A DNA stretch of 64,000 nucleotides from NCBI RefSeq assembly GCF_031755915.1, contig NC_083388.1, positions 4,781,501 to 4,845,500 on the forward strand, given 5' to 3'. A program made the position numbers and the translations under genes. The notes beneath the pieces were generated by a model that was not told the origin of the DNA, did no database searches, and saw only the letters and a list, made by a program, of their open reading frames with translations. Numbering within the stretch: the stretch's first letter is position 1; each line of letters starts with the position of its first letter. Of this stretch, positions 11,136 through 23,813 are shown in pieces. Source of the stretch: Ziziphus jujuba (lineage: Eukaryota; Streptophyta; Magnoliopsida; Rosales; Rhamnaceae).

Positions 11136-12848
11136 TCCAAAAGGTAAGATTAGAACTTAAGTCTAATTTCCTCAAATACTGGTATCACCAAGTTAAGGTT
11201 GAGATTAATTCACTTGTCTTCGATTACCCTCCTAGTACTTACAATTATAAAACCCTTGCTCCTCATTGATTAACCAATAGTCTTAACCTCGACAAACATC
11301 AATCTTTCTTTTAACTAAATTCATCAAGGTCATGAATAAATTCTCAACATCCAAATACCATTCTTGAAAACTCTAAGTTTCCCTCATTTCAAATAAATTC
11401 CATGAATCCACACCTCAAGCAATAAGAAATTTAAATCTTAATTCTAGCATCACCACCAATACTATGAACAAATCACTAGATCCTTAACCCAATAAAGTAT
11501 TCCACACTCCTTAAATTCTAACTCCGTCCCAAAAATCATACTCCTTATCATTGTAAATTATCACCAACAATATCAACCACCTTGAATCGATAAAGCACCA
11601 CCAATACGAACCTTAAATCTCCAAGGAAATAAGATATCAAGATCTTAGCTTCTAGAATGAAACTAACCATGCTTAAACATCCAACCATGCCTAAGGAATC
11701 ATCCTCATCTCATTAACCTCATCAACCACCAAGTAGAACTTTAGTCGCTATCCGGAGCTTGCTTGATTCTCTAAACGCTGTCGTACCTTCTCTTTGTGAA
11801 TGATAGTTTAAGCACGAAATCCATATTTACATCTCCCTACTTTTACTTATCGGTGACCTAAGTACCTTTATTCGGATCTTGCAACTTCCTTTATCGTGCC
11901 AAACCACCATGTCATCCAGTGAGCATTCCATACATCTTGGTACCCTTGGGGTGTATCGCATACTTTGAATCGCGTGCTTCCTTTAAGATCTGCTTTTTGA
12001 ACTCAACGATACCCTGCTTTGGATTCTCGACTGGCGATACTTAACCCTTAAGTCGCTCTTGGAAAAACCATAACATAAAACAAATAATAAAATATATTTT
12101 TCAAATATACCTAACTTGCATAGGCAATTGTTAAAACTCCACATTGAAAATCATATCTTAAAATCCATAGCATAAAATAAAATATGCACGCTTGTAATGG
12201 AGGTACGTACGACACCTTCTACATGTTACGTAATCCATGATTCCAACTGTCGCCGACACTCTGCTACCAATACAAACCAGGGTGGTTGCCTATATTGGCC
12301 GTCCAATCCCCTGGACTTGTAGGCAACATGATCATGGGGCTAGCTCTACATGGACCACATTGGTTCGCCGCCCCCATATGGTGCAGTATAATATCAACAA
12401 TATAACATACAGATACATGTACGAGCACAAACCAAACATACTTGAATAAAACACCTTTAGTTTCAAATACCACTTTGAAAAGCATTTAAATTTTGATAAT
12501 CGATCGGGAAAATATTTTGACGCCTTGAAATCGATCGACACACATCCTTAGGCAATCATCCTCCTTCTCCATGAATGAAACGGATACCATTCACGATGAT
12601 AAGCTTGACCTTAAAAAAGAAAAGGCATCCTCGACCATCGACTAGGCCATAGGAATTTCCCGTTAGGCTAGATGATCCTAATTGACACCCTCGAAGATTA
12701 GAGTTATTCAAACTCGGGCAACGAATTTACTTCGAGACAAACAGAAAGAACGCTTTCACACGGGTAAAACGAGAGATCAAACACGGATAGGATGCACAAC
12801 AATGCACAGTCCCTTAGGAATACTAGAACCTAGAGCCCTGATACCAAC

Positions 12849-15800
12849 TGTCAGGACCCGTCCAGAATTCCTTCCCCGGAACCCTAGACAGCCCTGATCC
12901 CAGGGAAACCCTACCGAACCCTCCAACGGAAAATCCGGCAGAGCCTCCCCTAAGGGATTTACTTACCACAAATTTACCTGCACTGAAAACACACTTCTAA
13001 AAACATCCCCTTATTCCTCCCACAAACTACAAATTGGTTCCACAAATTGCAGCACTTCAAAAGAAAACAACAGCAGCAACCCAGTGCAAGATAAATACAA
13101 CAAGAGTGAAGAATTATTACAACTGCAATAAAAGAAGAACAGGGTACAGCACGAACTAAAACAGCGAGGAAGATCAAGTCCGCTCCGAGTGAACACCGAC
13201 AACCTGGTACCTAGAGGAACGGAATTTAAGAGTGTGAGATGCTAATCATCTCAGTGAGCGACCCTACTACTATACCATATAATATCACAGTAATAAGTAT
13301 AAATAATAATTATTTGGAAATAATATTTTCTCTCAAAACCCTTAAGATTCTCTCAGTTGGAAAGGTTCCCTTTTTAAAACAATTTCACAAAACCGTTTAT
13401 CCATATTCCCCGAAAACCAAGACATCAATTAAATACCAGAAGCGGTAACAATTATATTTTTAATTCCAATTCAGTTTCCAAACATTTTATTTTTAAAACA
13501 CAGTTCTGAAAATCATTTGATGCACCCACTATATACCAGTGGCGCCAACAGTACCCAGCGTCCCAAGGTACCGCCAGACAGGAGGTTATAGAAAGAAACC
13601 GGCATACGGTCGCGTGGCGTCCCACTGCGCCGCTGCTAACCTGGTGTCCCGGCCAAAGGGGGGTGGCCGCCCTCTCCGATGGCATCCACAGGACACCCTC
13701 ATAATATCAACCGCGCGCTACTCACACCCACCTGCGCGCTAATCACATCACCTGCGCGCTAATCACACCCACCTGCGCGCTAATCACAACCGTGTGCACA
13801 CTAACCATATCACATATACCATATCACATAATCAGAACACCAGTACGTGCACGGTGCATCTAAAAGTTATAAAATCCATAAATTTAAATCATAAAACAAA
13901 TTTCACATTTTTCATAAGCATAGCGGGCATAATCCATCCGCTTGAACCGGGAAATTCTCCACAATTTCCTTATAATCCATACCATAAATTCCATGATTTT
14001 CAAATCCACCAACTCCCAAATCCATCAATTCAAATATCCACATTTTTCCAAGCATAAATAATTTCTCGAAATATCATAATCAAATCTCATAATATTACAT
14101 GGGCATATTTTATAAAAATTGAAATCACCAACATAACCAAATATTTTCTTCGAAATATTTGAAAATCAAATCATGCCCAATTTACCATTAAAACCACACC
14201 AATTTCAAAATCCTCAAAACCATAAAATAATTTCACATGGCATAAATTGGTGAAATACACATTTTCTTAAATTCGATAAATTCACAAATAATTCCACAAT
14301 AATTCAATAAATATTTGGCACATAGGAATTAAATTCCAAATATTTAATTCACACATAATATATTCATCAATTAAATTCCCCAAAATTAATTTGAAGGTGG
14401 GTCACTCACCTGGAGCACGCAATTAACCCATGATCCACTACGGGATCAATTCTACGACTCACCGGTGCTCCTAGAACAAAATTCACAGACAGTCAAATAA
14501 ATTAATATTTTATTCGGGTAAATAATACCCGGTACCCGGGGGGTCAAAACACAAACGATATCTAGAATTTACGAGTTATATACCGAATCGAAGCTCGAGT
14601 GATGCTAATCACAGATCCGGTCTTAATTTTCGATGATCGTACCCGACGGGGTCGGAATTTTATCGGGAAGCTTTTCGGGTTTCGGCTCTGCAATTCTCCC
14701 AAACCGTCGCGAATTGGTGGAAACGGAAGTCGGATTTGGGTTCAGGAGGTCGAACACTGCGGACTGGAGCTGGCCGGAATTTTCGGGGTACTCGCCGGAA
14801 CAGTAATTTCCGGCGGGCCGCCACGTCACCGGCAACCGTCGCCGGAACAGTATTTTCCGACGGTGGCCGTTTGCTGTGAAATTTTGCAGATTTGTAGATC
14901 GTGAGGAGAGCAATCCAACGGGACCGACGGTGAGCAAAACGGAGGTCGGACGGCGGAGAAATCACCGTTTGAAGATTTTTGACCCCTCGCCGGAAAACGC
15001 TCCGATCCCGGCGCGTCGGTGGTCCGATGGCCGTGATTTTTGGTGGGTAGGCCGGACTTGAGGAGAGGATGCTGGGTGTATGGCGCGTGTACTGTATATC
15101 GGCCGGAATAGTGCCGATTCGCGGTGGCCGGCGGTGGAGGGGGAAAAATCGCCGCCAAACTTCGGACGTCCGATCCGGGCGCGTCCGGCGGCCGTTCGCC
15201 GTGAAATTTGGAGGTTTTGCCGGAAATGAGGTGGGCAATCTGGCTGGCCGGTGCGTGTACAGTAACTAGGCCGGAAAAACGTGAAAATGACCGGCGGCCG
15301 GCGGGTCCTCTCTCTCTCTTTCTCTCTCCTCTCTCTCTTTCTCTCTCTTCTCTCTCTTTCTCTCTCTTCCCCGAGAGTTTTTCAAAATTAAAACCCTGCA
15401 TGACACTGTTCATGCCACGTGGACCACTCAGAAGCTGACACATGGCATTTCACTGTTCACGACCCAAAAACATTAAAATAATACGGTATCCGGTAAACTT
15501 CAAACGTCCATAACTTTTTAACCACATGTCCGATTTAAGCGTGCCGCTAGTCTATGAACTCGTATCGACGAGTACTTTACAACCATACAAGAGTCAACTC
15601 ACAATTACATCACAAGAAAAAGTCAACTCCCGGCACCTTTTAGACAGTTTACACTTCAACTTGTTTTGCCCATAACTTTCAAACCGTAGCTCCGTTTTCG
15701 ACGTGCTACTAGTCTACGAACTCAGAGCATCATGCACTTCGCCAGGGTACCCTGGTCAACTCGAAATTCCCACCGAGTCAAAAAGTCAACTTTTGACCCC

Positions 15801-15873
15801 TTTGGTCAACGGTCAACGGTCAACCTCGGTCAACGTGCACGGATTCCGGTGCGATTTGGGACGGGGTGTTACA
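12849..15873 (-). repeat. 5' LTR of element E2
   Basis: This complete 3025-bp LTR is eight bases longer than the middle copy, because of an extra ggtcaac-type repeat near 15812. Its outer edge GTGTTACA at 15873 is the right end of the array. The next five bases, TTTAT, would be the target duplication if the left end outside the window shows the same. Confidence 0.9.
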
Positions 15874-16390
15874 TTTATCATGCCACAAAATGGTCTAGAC
15901 TCGCCAGGATGCCATGAAAATCGGTGAGGGATGCATTTTCCAATTGCCGTCTTCCGATGAGCATGAAGTCGAATGGGTGGTCCTTGCCCACAAATTTAGA
16001 TCCCCTAAGTCCATTTCCAAGCTTGGATTGGCTCAAAACTCTCTCGTTTAGGAGACATGACAAAACCCATTTCGGCAACAAGGTCCCGATGGGATTCCGA
16101 CCACCTCCGACGTTGGTTGAACCAATTGAAGGTATATTCTTGGTTCTCTCACCATAAGCTTCAAATTGGTAGTTAGAATGTGAATTATAGTTGAGTATTT
16201 AGGAAGTTTCCATTGATGAAGCTAGGTTATGTTTATGTTGAAATTGGACAGAAATTAGACAAGTCTTCAGTCAATTGTCATTACAGCTAAGCTCCTAATG
16301 ATTGTTAGAGGCCAAAGAAATGATTAAATTAAATTAATCCTCAAGATGTTGAAAAACCCCAACTTTTGAGTTAAGGCCAATCGGGTTTTG
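15874..16390 (+). repeat. Diverged LTR-like spacer
   Basis: About 520 bp have no credible gene. Weak block similarity to 63531-63876 can be seen by eye: an actcgcc then ggtgag stretch, a cgaccacctc stretch, an aagcttc stretch, and the terminal gttttgtg. It is therefore probably the upstream part of an old plus-strand Tekay-like LTR into which the TRIM element inserted. This is uncertain and was not aligned by computer. Confidence 0.4.
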
Positions 16391-16769
16391 TGTAATAGTT
16401 CAGACCATCCGCATGTGGATATTGTCTACTTTAGGCCCAGCCCGCACGGTTTTGTCAAAACGAGTCGTACAGAAAAGGTATCCACACCCACTTATATGGC
16501 ATGCTTCGTTCCATTTTCCAACCGATGTGGGACTTCACAATCCTCCCCCCTTGGGGGCCAATGTCCTCGCTGGTACACCGACCTGGGTATTGGCTCTGAT
16601 ACCAACTGTAACAGCCCAGACCACCCGCATGTAGATATTGTCCGCTTTGGGCCCAGCCCGCACGGTTTTGTCAAAATGTGTTGTACGGGACAAAACCGTG
16701 CATGTTGGGCCCAAAGAGGACAATATCCACATGCGGGTGGTTTGGGCTGTTACAATTGGTATCAAAGCC
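16391..16769. mobile_element. TRIM-type miniature LTR element, left part, with inverted copy
   Basis: On the minus strand there is a complete unit: LTR 16607 to about 16680 (truncated), a 67-bp internal region 16540-16606 that contains the tRNA-Met primer site (complement at 16593-16604), and LTR 16391-16539 (149 bp, TGTGAAGTCCC to CTATTACA). From about 16684 to 16754 the end of a plus-strand LTR follows, and then a plus-strand primer site TGGTATCAAAGCC (16757-16769). The two LTR pieces at about 16607-16754 form a head-to-head palindrome. No protein is encoded, as expected for TRIMs. Element A interrupts the plus-strand copy just after the primer site. Confidence 0.75.
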
Positions 16770-16774
16770 AGTAC

Positions 16775-17296
16775 TGATGCGAATCGGCCCAAGACCGTTC
16801 AACCGACAACCCGCTAGGGTATTGATCCAATATAGATGAAGGTGGGGCCGATCACTAGAGCCCAAGCCAAGAACTTCAAGGAAAATCTTGCTGTATTTAT
16901 CCAAGGAGTAAGTCATAATCAAGAGGGGTTGTCCATATCTAAAGAACCAAGGCCTGTTCTACTCATACAAGCAATAGAAGCCAAAACGAGCCCGGGTGAT
17001 GTTTTTAGTGCCAATATGGAGGTCGGGTTGTATGAATTGGATCCCCATTCTTATGGGTTCAATTCATATGGTGGATGAGTCATAGAAACCAGCCAAAGCA
17101 TCATCAAAGCCAAACAACATAGTGGTTTGCACACAAGGGAAAAAAGGGCTATATTTGCTGTATTCTTTGCTGGCTTTACTGTATTCTACTGTATTAGCCT
17201 TTTCTCATATTTCTAAGCAAGGGAAACGTGAGGAACTTCATAATAAGCTAATTTGGCATTCCAAAAAGGCTATTGAAGCTGTTTAGAGTCCAATTA
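16775..17296 (+). repeat. 5' LTR of element A, first part
   Basis: It matches the first 520 bp of the 3' LTR (60613 onward), including an 80-codon copy of the integrase tail (16836-17078) that begins MKVGPITRAQAK. It is interrupted by element B at a duplicated AATTA (17292-17296). Confidence 0.88.
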
Positions 17297-18409
17297 TGAT
17301 GTGATTCCGCCCGAGCCCGCTTAACTGATAACCTGCTGGGATGCTAACCCGACACAAATGAGGACTAGGCCAATCACAAGAGCTCAAATTAAGAGATTTA
17401 AGGACAACCTGGGAGCATTTATATAGGGGTTAATCAATCTCAATAGATCTTGTCCATACTTGAAGATACAAAGCCTATTCTAAGCATTCAAGTGGTGGAA
17501 GCCGATACGGACCCTGGTAGCAGTTTCGGTGCAAATATGGACAACGGGCAGCATGAAATGGTTCCAACTCTTTATGGATTCAATACATATGTCTAAGAGG
17601 ATATGGAATTAAGTCAATCCAGCTTCAAAGGCATTCAAAAAGGGGTTGTACGGACAGCTTCAAATTTGGCCTTTTTTTACTGTATTTTGTGTTGGCTTTA
17701 CTGTATTTTGCTGAGTTGGCTTTTTCTTCCTCTTCCAAGCATGGAAAACGTGTGGGACTTCATATTCAGCTTATTTGGCATCCTAAAAAGCATATTGAAG
17801 CTGATTTGGAGCTCAATTTGTTCAAAGATTGGTCAAAGTCAACTTAGTCAAAAAGCTAGTATTATAGTTTCCTAATTTGATTTTACTTTTTGTTTTTGGA
17901 AATTACTATTACTTTTTAGTTTTTATTTATTTATTTTCTGGAAAAATAAGTTTAGGAAAGTTATTATTTTATTATTTTTATTGTAAATTAATTAATTCCT
18001 AATTCAAAATAAAGGAATTAATTATTCCAAATTAGATTAGGAAAGGAGTGAGAATTTCGGTCACCATAGAACTCTTCATTATGTGGCCGGTTTTTCCTAG
18101 GGTTTTTAGGGTTTATTTTGTTTCTTTTAAAGCCTATTTAAAGGCTTTTTTTTTTCAGTAAGAATACAACTTTGATTTGATTGAGAAAATACTTGTGAGA
18201 TTAATTATCTCATTGTTCTTTGAGAACACCTAAAACACCATTAGAGAATTGGTTGTTTTAGCTTGACTTATCAATAGGTTTTCCATCCCCTATTGTGGTG
18301 TCTACATTGTGGTCAGTGGTTGAGGTCCATTCCATGAGAACTTGAGCTTAATTGAGATCCGGGCTAGTATAATACGGGTTTAGGAGCAGGTCATCCTAGG
18401 TTCGTATCA
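17297..18409 (+). repeat. 5' LTR of element B
   Basis: It is a complete 1113-bp LTR. A TATA-like TATTTAAA at 18135-18142 precedes a run typical of the R/U5 region and the end ggttcgtatca. The first part encodes a degenerate version of the integrase tail. Confidence 0.9.
18135..18142 (+). promoter_or_regulatory. LTR promoter TATA box
   Basis: TATTTAAA lies inside an agcc...ggct inverted motif and is conserved at equivalent places in S (near 22736), the 3' LTR of B (near 23513), the 3' LTR of A (near 61443) and, as TATATAAA, the 5' LTR of A (near 24120). It is the likely core promoter for genomic RNA of this family. Confidence 0.6.
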
Positions 18410-18411
18410 TT

Positions 18412-18423
18412 TGGTATCAGAGT
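18412..18423 (+). other. Primer-binding site of element B (tRNA-Met)
   Basis: TGGTATCAGAGT begins two bases after the LTR end and matches the initiator tRNA-Met primer site. The 670 bp from here to the gag start is an A/T-rich leader with an (AT)n run near 18919-18938 and no gene. Confidence 0.8.
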
Positions 18424-19094
18424 TAAATTTTGTTCAGGTTTGATCTATCTTTATTTGCTTTATTTACTTTTGTGTTATTCTGCAATTTTAGCATTAGGTT
18501 AAGGTTGCATCCATCTTATACACATTCTGCATCTTGAAAAAAAAAAAACAAAAAAATTCATTCCTAGTTGAATTAGGATTTCCTAGTTTTACTGTATTTT
18601 TTGTTTCCTAGTTTATTGGTTGTCTTTCATCATTGTTCTTTTAATTTGGTTATTGTTGATTTTTATTTGCTGTTTTAGTCTTAAATATTTTCATTCATCT
18701 ATTAAAAAAAAAAAAAGAGTTTGTGGCAACATTTAAAAAAAAAAAATTAAAAATAAAAAACTGCACATTTGTGTTTATTTGGAGGTCACAGGTTTGGTGA
18801 ATTTTTGGAGTTGGAATTGCAAATTTGTTGTTTATTCTTACTGCTTCAGTTGTGTTTGTTATTCAGTGAGTGAAAAAAAGAAAAGACAGAAAAAAAGAAG
18901 AAAACCGAATATAAATATATATATATATATATTTAAATATCGGTTTGTTGAAAAGGCAAGAGTGTGTGAGCTTAAAAGAGGGTAAAAGCCGAAACTAGTG
19001 TGCAAACACGAGTATCGAGACCTTGTTTGAGTGGAACACATGAGGGAGTAAATACTGTGGGGATTTATTTTATTTTTTGCAGTATTTTACTAAC

Positions 19095-20445
19095 ATGGAA
19101 GATTCTAGAATAAGAAGAGGAGACGCACCGCTGAGAATTAATGAAGAGGAGTCCATAGGATTTCAGGTGATCCACGAGCTACTGGCAGTGGTGAGCAAAC
19201 CGAATTGAAAGCTGTTTTAGAACAATTACAGCGGGTGAGTGCTCAAGTTGAGCACATGAATCAAAGGACGGGGTGGCTAGAAGTTTTCCAATGAATTCCG
19301 AACACAAGAAATAGGCAAGATTTCCATGAAGGTCGAGGTTGAGGACGAGGAGGCCGTGAGAGACTGAGAGAGGAATTTGAGGAGGAGAATTTCGGTGGAG
19401 ACTTTGAGGAAGGCATGAATGAAACCTTTGCTGTCCAAGAGAAAGCTAGCCATGGAGGGTATAGGAGGGAAGAAACAGAAGATGACCTTAGCAATATCAA
19501 GATCAACATCCCACCATTCATGGGAAAAAGTGATCCCGAGGAATATTTGGAGTGGGAAGAAAAGATGGAGATGATATTCGACTGCCATAATTTTTCGGAA
19601 GGTAAGAAGGTGAAGTTGGCAGCAATGGAGTTTGGTCATTATGCACTGCAATGCTGGACAAATGGGCAAGGCACCCGGAGGAGAGTTGGTGATGATTTGA
19701 TCACAACATGGCGACAAATGAAAGGAGCCATAAGAAAGCGGCTTGTGCCATCACATTACCATAGGTTGCTGCATCAAAGGCTTCAATCTTTGTCTCAAGG
19801 AAGTAGGTCCGTGGAGGATTATTAAAAAGAGATGGAGATGCTCATGATGAGGCTGAATATGAATGAGGATAGGGAGGCAACAATGGTGAGATTTCTTGGT
19901 GGTTTGAACCGTGACATTGCCAACCAGTTTGAATTGCAACAATACTTGGAGTTGGAGGGGATGTTGCAGCTGCCATTAAGCTTGAGCACCAATTCCAGAG
20001 GAGGGGAGCAGGATCACAGCTTGGAGGTGTTTCCAGCAGTGAGAGATTCAATTCAAGTGGCTGGAGAAACAACCCAACTAGTGAAATCAAACCAAAACCG
20101 AAAGGTGGAGAAGAAAGTACTAACTGGTCAAAAAGGGAGGTCAAGACCGAATCTGTCCAAGCACTTAGAGGTGAGATAAAATCTGATCCTAAACCTAAAA
20201 AATCCAGAAAAATAATTTGTTTTAAATGCCAACGAAGAGGACACATAACCAGCCAATGCCCAAATAGAAGAATCATGGTATTAAAGGGTGATGGTGAGCT
20301 GGAATCTGCAAGTGAAGAAAATGAAGTTGAAACCGAGCAAGAGGAGGATTGCAATGATGATGAAGCAGAACCAGTAGACACATCTAATGCCGAGTTGAGC
20401 TTGGTTTCAAGGAGAGTTCTTGCTGTCTACAAAGAAGAAGAGTAG
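19095..20445 (+). pseudogene. gag pseudogene of element B
   Basis: It starts at ATG 19095 (MEDSRIRRGD), in line with the gag start of A and C. A small deletion near 19164 shifts the frame. The main gag domain is open from about 19415 to 19825, with the family motif KMEMIFDCHN. There TAC has become TAA. A CCHC knuckle (CFKCQRRGHITSQC, about 20218-20260) follows, then an acidic stretch and a CAG-to-TAG stop at 20443-20445. Gag forms the virus-like particle; this copy cannot encode it whole. Confidence 0.85.
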
Positions 20446-20865
20446 ATACAAAGAGAAAACATCTTCCGCACTCGCTGCGAAATACAAGGTAAAATTTGTA
20501 GCATGATTATAGATAGTGGGAATTGTACCAATGTGATAAGTAATCTTGTAGTTGATAAATTAGGCTTGAAAACAATTAAACATCCAGAGCCCTATAGGTT
20601 ACAATGGTTAAATGATAGTGGTGAGATGAGGGTAAATAAGCAAGCCAAAGCTAAATTTAATATAGGTAGGTATGGGGATGCTGTCTTGTATGACATTGTA
20701 CCAATGCATGTGGGACATATTTTACTAGGTAGACCAAGGCAATTTGACAAAGATGCTACTCATTTTGGTCGAGAAAATAGCATTGTTTTTAGGTTTAAAG
20801 GGAAGAAAATCAAGCTGGAGGCATTGACTCCCAAGGAGGTCTACAAAGATCAACTACAAATGTAA
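20446..20865 (+). pseudogene. Retropepsin-type protease remnant of element B
   Basis: It contains the aspartic-protease signature IIDSGNCTNVIS (family copies have DSGS), then the motif HILLGRPRQFD near the end of the domain. It ends at TAA 20863-20865, where A and C have CAA. This enzyme would process the polyprotein. Downstream, 20866-21300 is degraded linker sequence with no gene. Confidence 0.8.
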
Positions 20866-21317
20866 CAAAGGAGGAAGGCCAAAAAACTCAAGGATAAAAC
20901 AAGTATGGCACCAAGGGTTTCACCATCCATTCAAGAGGGAAAAGGTGAGCTTGCTGTCCAAGGTAAGTCCTCTAAAACCTAGGTTAAGTGGAAAAATTTA
21001 AACAAATTCAAGAGTGAGAAAATTAGAGCAAAAGTCAAAAGTGATGCAAAGTTCAATGAATTTGTGAGTGAGAAAGGAAAAATAGAAATTTTTATCTTAG
21101 CATTGGTGATGTTAATAAAGTAATTATGAATAAGAAATCATTTCGGGTCATGAATAGTAAAGATACTTATTTAAAGATGTTTTTGTTGCATAGAACTTTA
21201 TCTTCATTGTTAAAAGCTTTACTTAGTGGAAATTTAAAAATTTAGGAAAGATTATTTACTAATAGTAAAAGTTAGATGAACTTGTATTTCTAGTATTTGT
21301 TGTGATAGTATTTGACC

Positions 21318-21595
21318 AGGAGATTGGTTTTGGTTTCAACCAAGGAAGGAGAGGATTCCCGTACAAAGAAAGTCCAAGCTTATGCCGCGAGGAGATGGAT
21401 ATTTTCAAGTTTTGGAAAGGATCAATGAGAATACCTACAAACTTAATTTAATAGGTGAGTATAGTGTAAGTGCTGCATTTAATGTTGCTAATTTAACTCC
21501 TTTTGCTGCAAGTGATGATCTTGATTTGAGGACAAATACTTTTCAAGAGGAGGGGAATGATGTGATTCCGCTCGAGCCTGCTTAACCGATAACCT
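21318..21595 (+). pseudogene. Integrase C-terminal remnant of element B
   Basis: The frame resumes abruptly with a PGDW-like motif and continues through MPRGDGYFQVLERINENTYK to the LTR boundary at 21558. It is equivalent to residues near the end of integrase in C (28121-27405). The missing 3 kb held RT, RNase H and the integrase core. The deletion makes B non-autonomous. Confidence 0.8.
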
Positions 21596-23808
21596 GCTGG
21601 GGTGCTAACCCGATACGGATGAAGACTAGGCCAATCACAAGAGCTCAAATTAAGAGATTTAAGGACAAACTAGGAGTATTTATACAGGGGGTGATCAATC
21701 TCAACAGAGCTTGTCCATACTTGAAGATACAAAGCCTATTCTAAGCATCCAAGTGGTGGAAGCCGATACGGACCCGCGTAGCAGTTTTGGTGCAAATATG
21801 GACAACGGGTAGCATGAAATGGTTTAAACTCTTTATGGATTCAATAAATATTTCTAAAAGGATTTGGAATTAAGTCAATCCAGCTTCAAAGGTGATGTGA
21901 TTCCGCCCGAGCTCGCTCAACCGATAACTTGCTAGGGTGCTGACTTGACACAGATGAAGACTAGGCCAATCACAAGAGCTCAAATTAAGAGATTTAAGGA
22001 CAAACTGGAAGTATTTATCCAGGGGATAATCAATCTCAACAGAGCTTGTCCACACTTAAAGATACAAAGCTTATTCTAAGCATCCAAGTGGTGGAAGCCG
22101 ATACGGACCCGGGTGACGGTTTTGGTACATTTTTGGAGTCCGAGAAGCATGAAATGGTTCCAATAATTTATGGGTTCAATACATATGCCTAAAAGGTCAT
22201 GGAATCATGTTAAAGCAGCCTCAAATGCAATCAAAAAGGGCTTGTACGGACAGCTTCAACAATTTGGCCGAATTTGCTGTATTGCTTGCTGGCTTTACTG
22301 TATTTTACTGTATTTGCCTTTTCTTATTTTTCCAAGCATGGGCAACGTGTGGGCCTTCATATTCAGTTTATTTGGCATCCTACAAAGCATCTAGAAGCTG
22401 ATTTGGAGCTCAATTTGGTCAAAGATTGGTCAAAGTCAACTTAGTCAAAAAGCTAGTATTATAGTTTCCTAATTTGATTCTACTTTTTGTTTTAGGAAAT
22501 TACCATTACTTTTTAGTTTTTATTTATTTATTTTCTGGAAAAATAAGTTTAGAAAAGTTATTATTTTATTATTTTCATTGTAAATTAATTAAGTCCTAAT
22601 TCAAAATAAAGGAATTAATTAATCCAAATTAGATTAGGAAAGGAGTGAGAATTTCGGCCACCATAGAACTCTTTATTGTGTGGCCTGTTTTACCTAGGGT
22701 TTTTAGGGTTTACTTTGTTTCTTTCAAAGTCTATTTAAAGGCTTATTTTTCAATATGAAAAAACTTTGATTTGATTAAGAAGATACTTGTGAGATTAATT
22801 ATCTCTTTGTTCTTTGAGAACACCTAAAACACCATTAGAGAATTGGTTGTTTTGCTTGACTTATCAATAGGTTTTCCATCCCCTATTGTGGCGTCTACAT
22901 TATACCAAGGTTTCTAACCACAGGTTGGTTAGGGGTTGAGGTCCATTCCATTAGAACTTGAACTTAATTAAGATCTGGGCTAATATAATACGGGTTTAGG
23001 ACCAGGTCGTCCTAGGTTAGTATCAAAAGGCATTCAAAAAGGGGTTGTACGGACAGCTTCAAATTCGGCCTGTTTTTTACTGTATTTTGCTGAGTTGGCT
23101 TTTTCTTCCTCTTCCAAGCGTGGGCAACGTGTGGGACTTCATATTCAGCTTAGTTGGCATCCTAAAAAGCATATTGAAGCTGATTTGGAGCTCAATTTGG
23201 TCAAAGATTGGTCAAAGTCAACTTAGTCATAAAGCTAGTATTATAGTTTCCTAATTTGATTCTACTTTTTGTTTTAGGAAATTACCATTACGTTTTAGTT
23301 TTTATTTATTTATTTTCTATAAAAATAAGTTTAGGAAAGTTATTATTTTATTATTTTCATTGTAAATTAGTTAATTCCTAATTCAAAATAAAGGAATTAA
23401 TTAATCCAAATTAGATTAGGAAAGGAGTGAGAATTTCGGCCACCATAGAACTCTTCATTATGTGGCCGGTTTTTCCTAGGGTTTTTAGGGTTTATTTTTT
23501 TTCTTTCAAAGCCTATTTAAAGGCTTATTTTTTAGTAAGATTACAACTTTGATTTGATTGAGAAAATACTTGTGAGATTAATTATCTCTTTGTTCTTTGA
23601 AACACCTAAAACACCATTAGAGAATTGGTTGTTTTAGCTTGACTTATCAATAGGTTTTCCATCCCCTATTGTGGCATCTACATTATACCAAAGTTTCTAG
23701 CCACATGTTGGTTAAGGGTTGAGGTCCATTCCATTAGAAGTTGAATTTAAGTGAGATCCGGGCTAATATAATACGGGTTTAGGAGCAGGTCGTCATAGGT
23801 TCATATCA
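21558..23808 (+). repeat. 3' LTR of element B, interrupted by solo LTR S
   Basis: The two parts, 21558-21892 and 23031-23808, join across the AAAGG duplication to 1113 bp, the same length as the 5' LTR. Confidence 0.88.
21893..23025 (+). mobile_element. Solo LTR S of the same chromovirus family
   Basis: It is 1133 bp, TGATGTGATTCC to TATCA, flanked by the perfect target duplication AAAGG (21888-21892 and 23026-23030). No internal region is present, so it is the product of LTR-LTR recombination after insertion into the 3' LTR of B. Confidence 0.92.
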
Positions 23809-23813
23809 AATTA

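Larger units (their letters stand above)
1..15873 (-). mobile_element. Tandem Del/Tekay-like Ty3/gypsy array: three LTRs and two internal domains
   Basis: Positions 1, 6596 and 13191 begin the same sequence, giving an exact 6595-bp period. Read on the minus strand the order is LTR (12849-15873), internal (9271-12848), LTR (6254-9270), internal (2676-6253), LTR (1-2675, cut by the window edge). Each LTR runs TGTAACACC to CCTGACA on the minus strand. A tRNA-Met-like primer site follows each 5' LTR and a purine tract precedes each 3' LTR. Copies differ by only scattered substitutions and an 8-bp LTR indel. This shared-LTR structure is what unequal recombination between LTRs of one element is known to produce. 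The long LTRs, the TGTAACACCCC start and the chromodomain-like tail suggest the Del/Tekay lineage; that assignment is from family knowledge and not computed. Confidence 0.9.
17297..23808 (+). mobile_element. Element B: deleted Ty3/gypsy element inserted in the 5' LTR of A
   Basis: It starts TGATGTGATTCC and ends TATCA. Its target duplication AATTA is at 17292-17296 and 23809-23813. The 5' LTR is 17297-18409 (1113 bp). The 3' LTR is 21558-21892 plus 23031-23808 (also 1113 bp), split by solo LTR S. The internal region 18410-21557 retains gag, the CCHC knuckle and protease, then jumps to the last about 80 codons of integrase. RT, RNase H and the integrase core are deleted. Confidence 0.9.

Noticed and set aside
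18098..18120. Telomere-like tagggttttagggttt motif in the LTRs
   Set aside because: Only two degenerate units, conserved as part of the LTR; not a telomeric tract.
18953..18965. tRNA-Met-like sequences at primer sites read as tRNA genes
   Set aside because: Only 10-13 bases match the tRNA 3' end; no cloverleaf is present.
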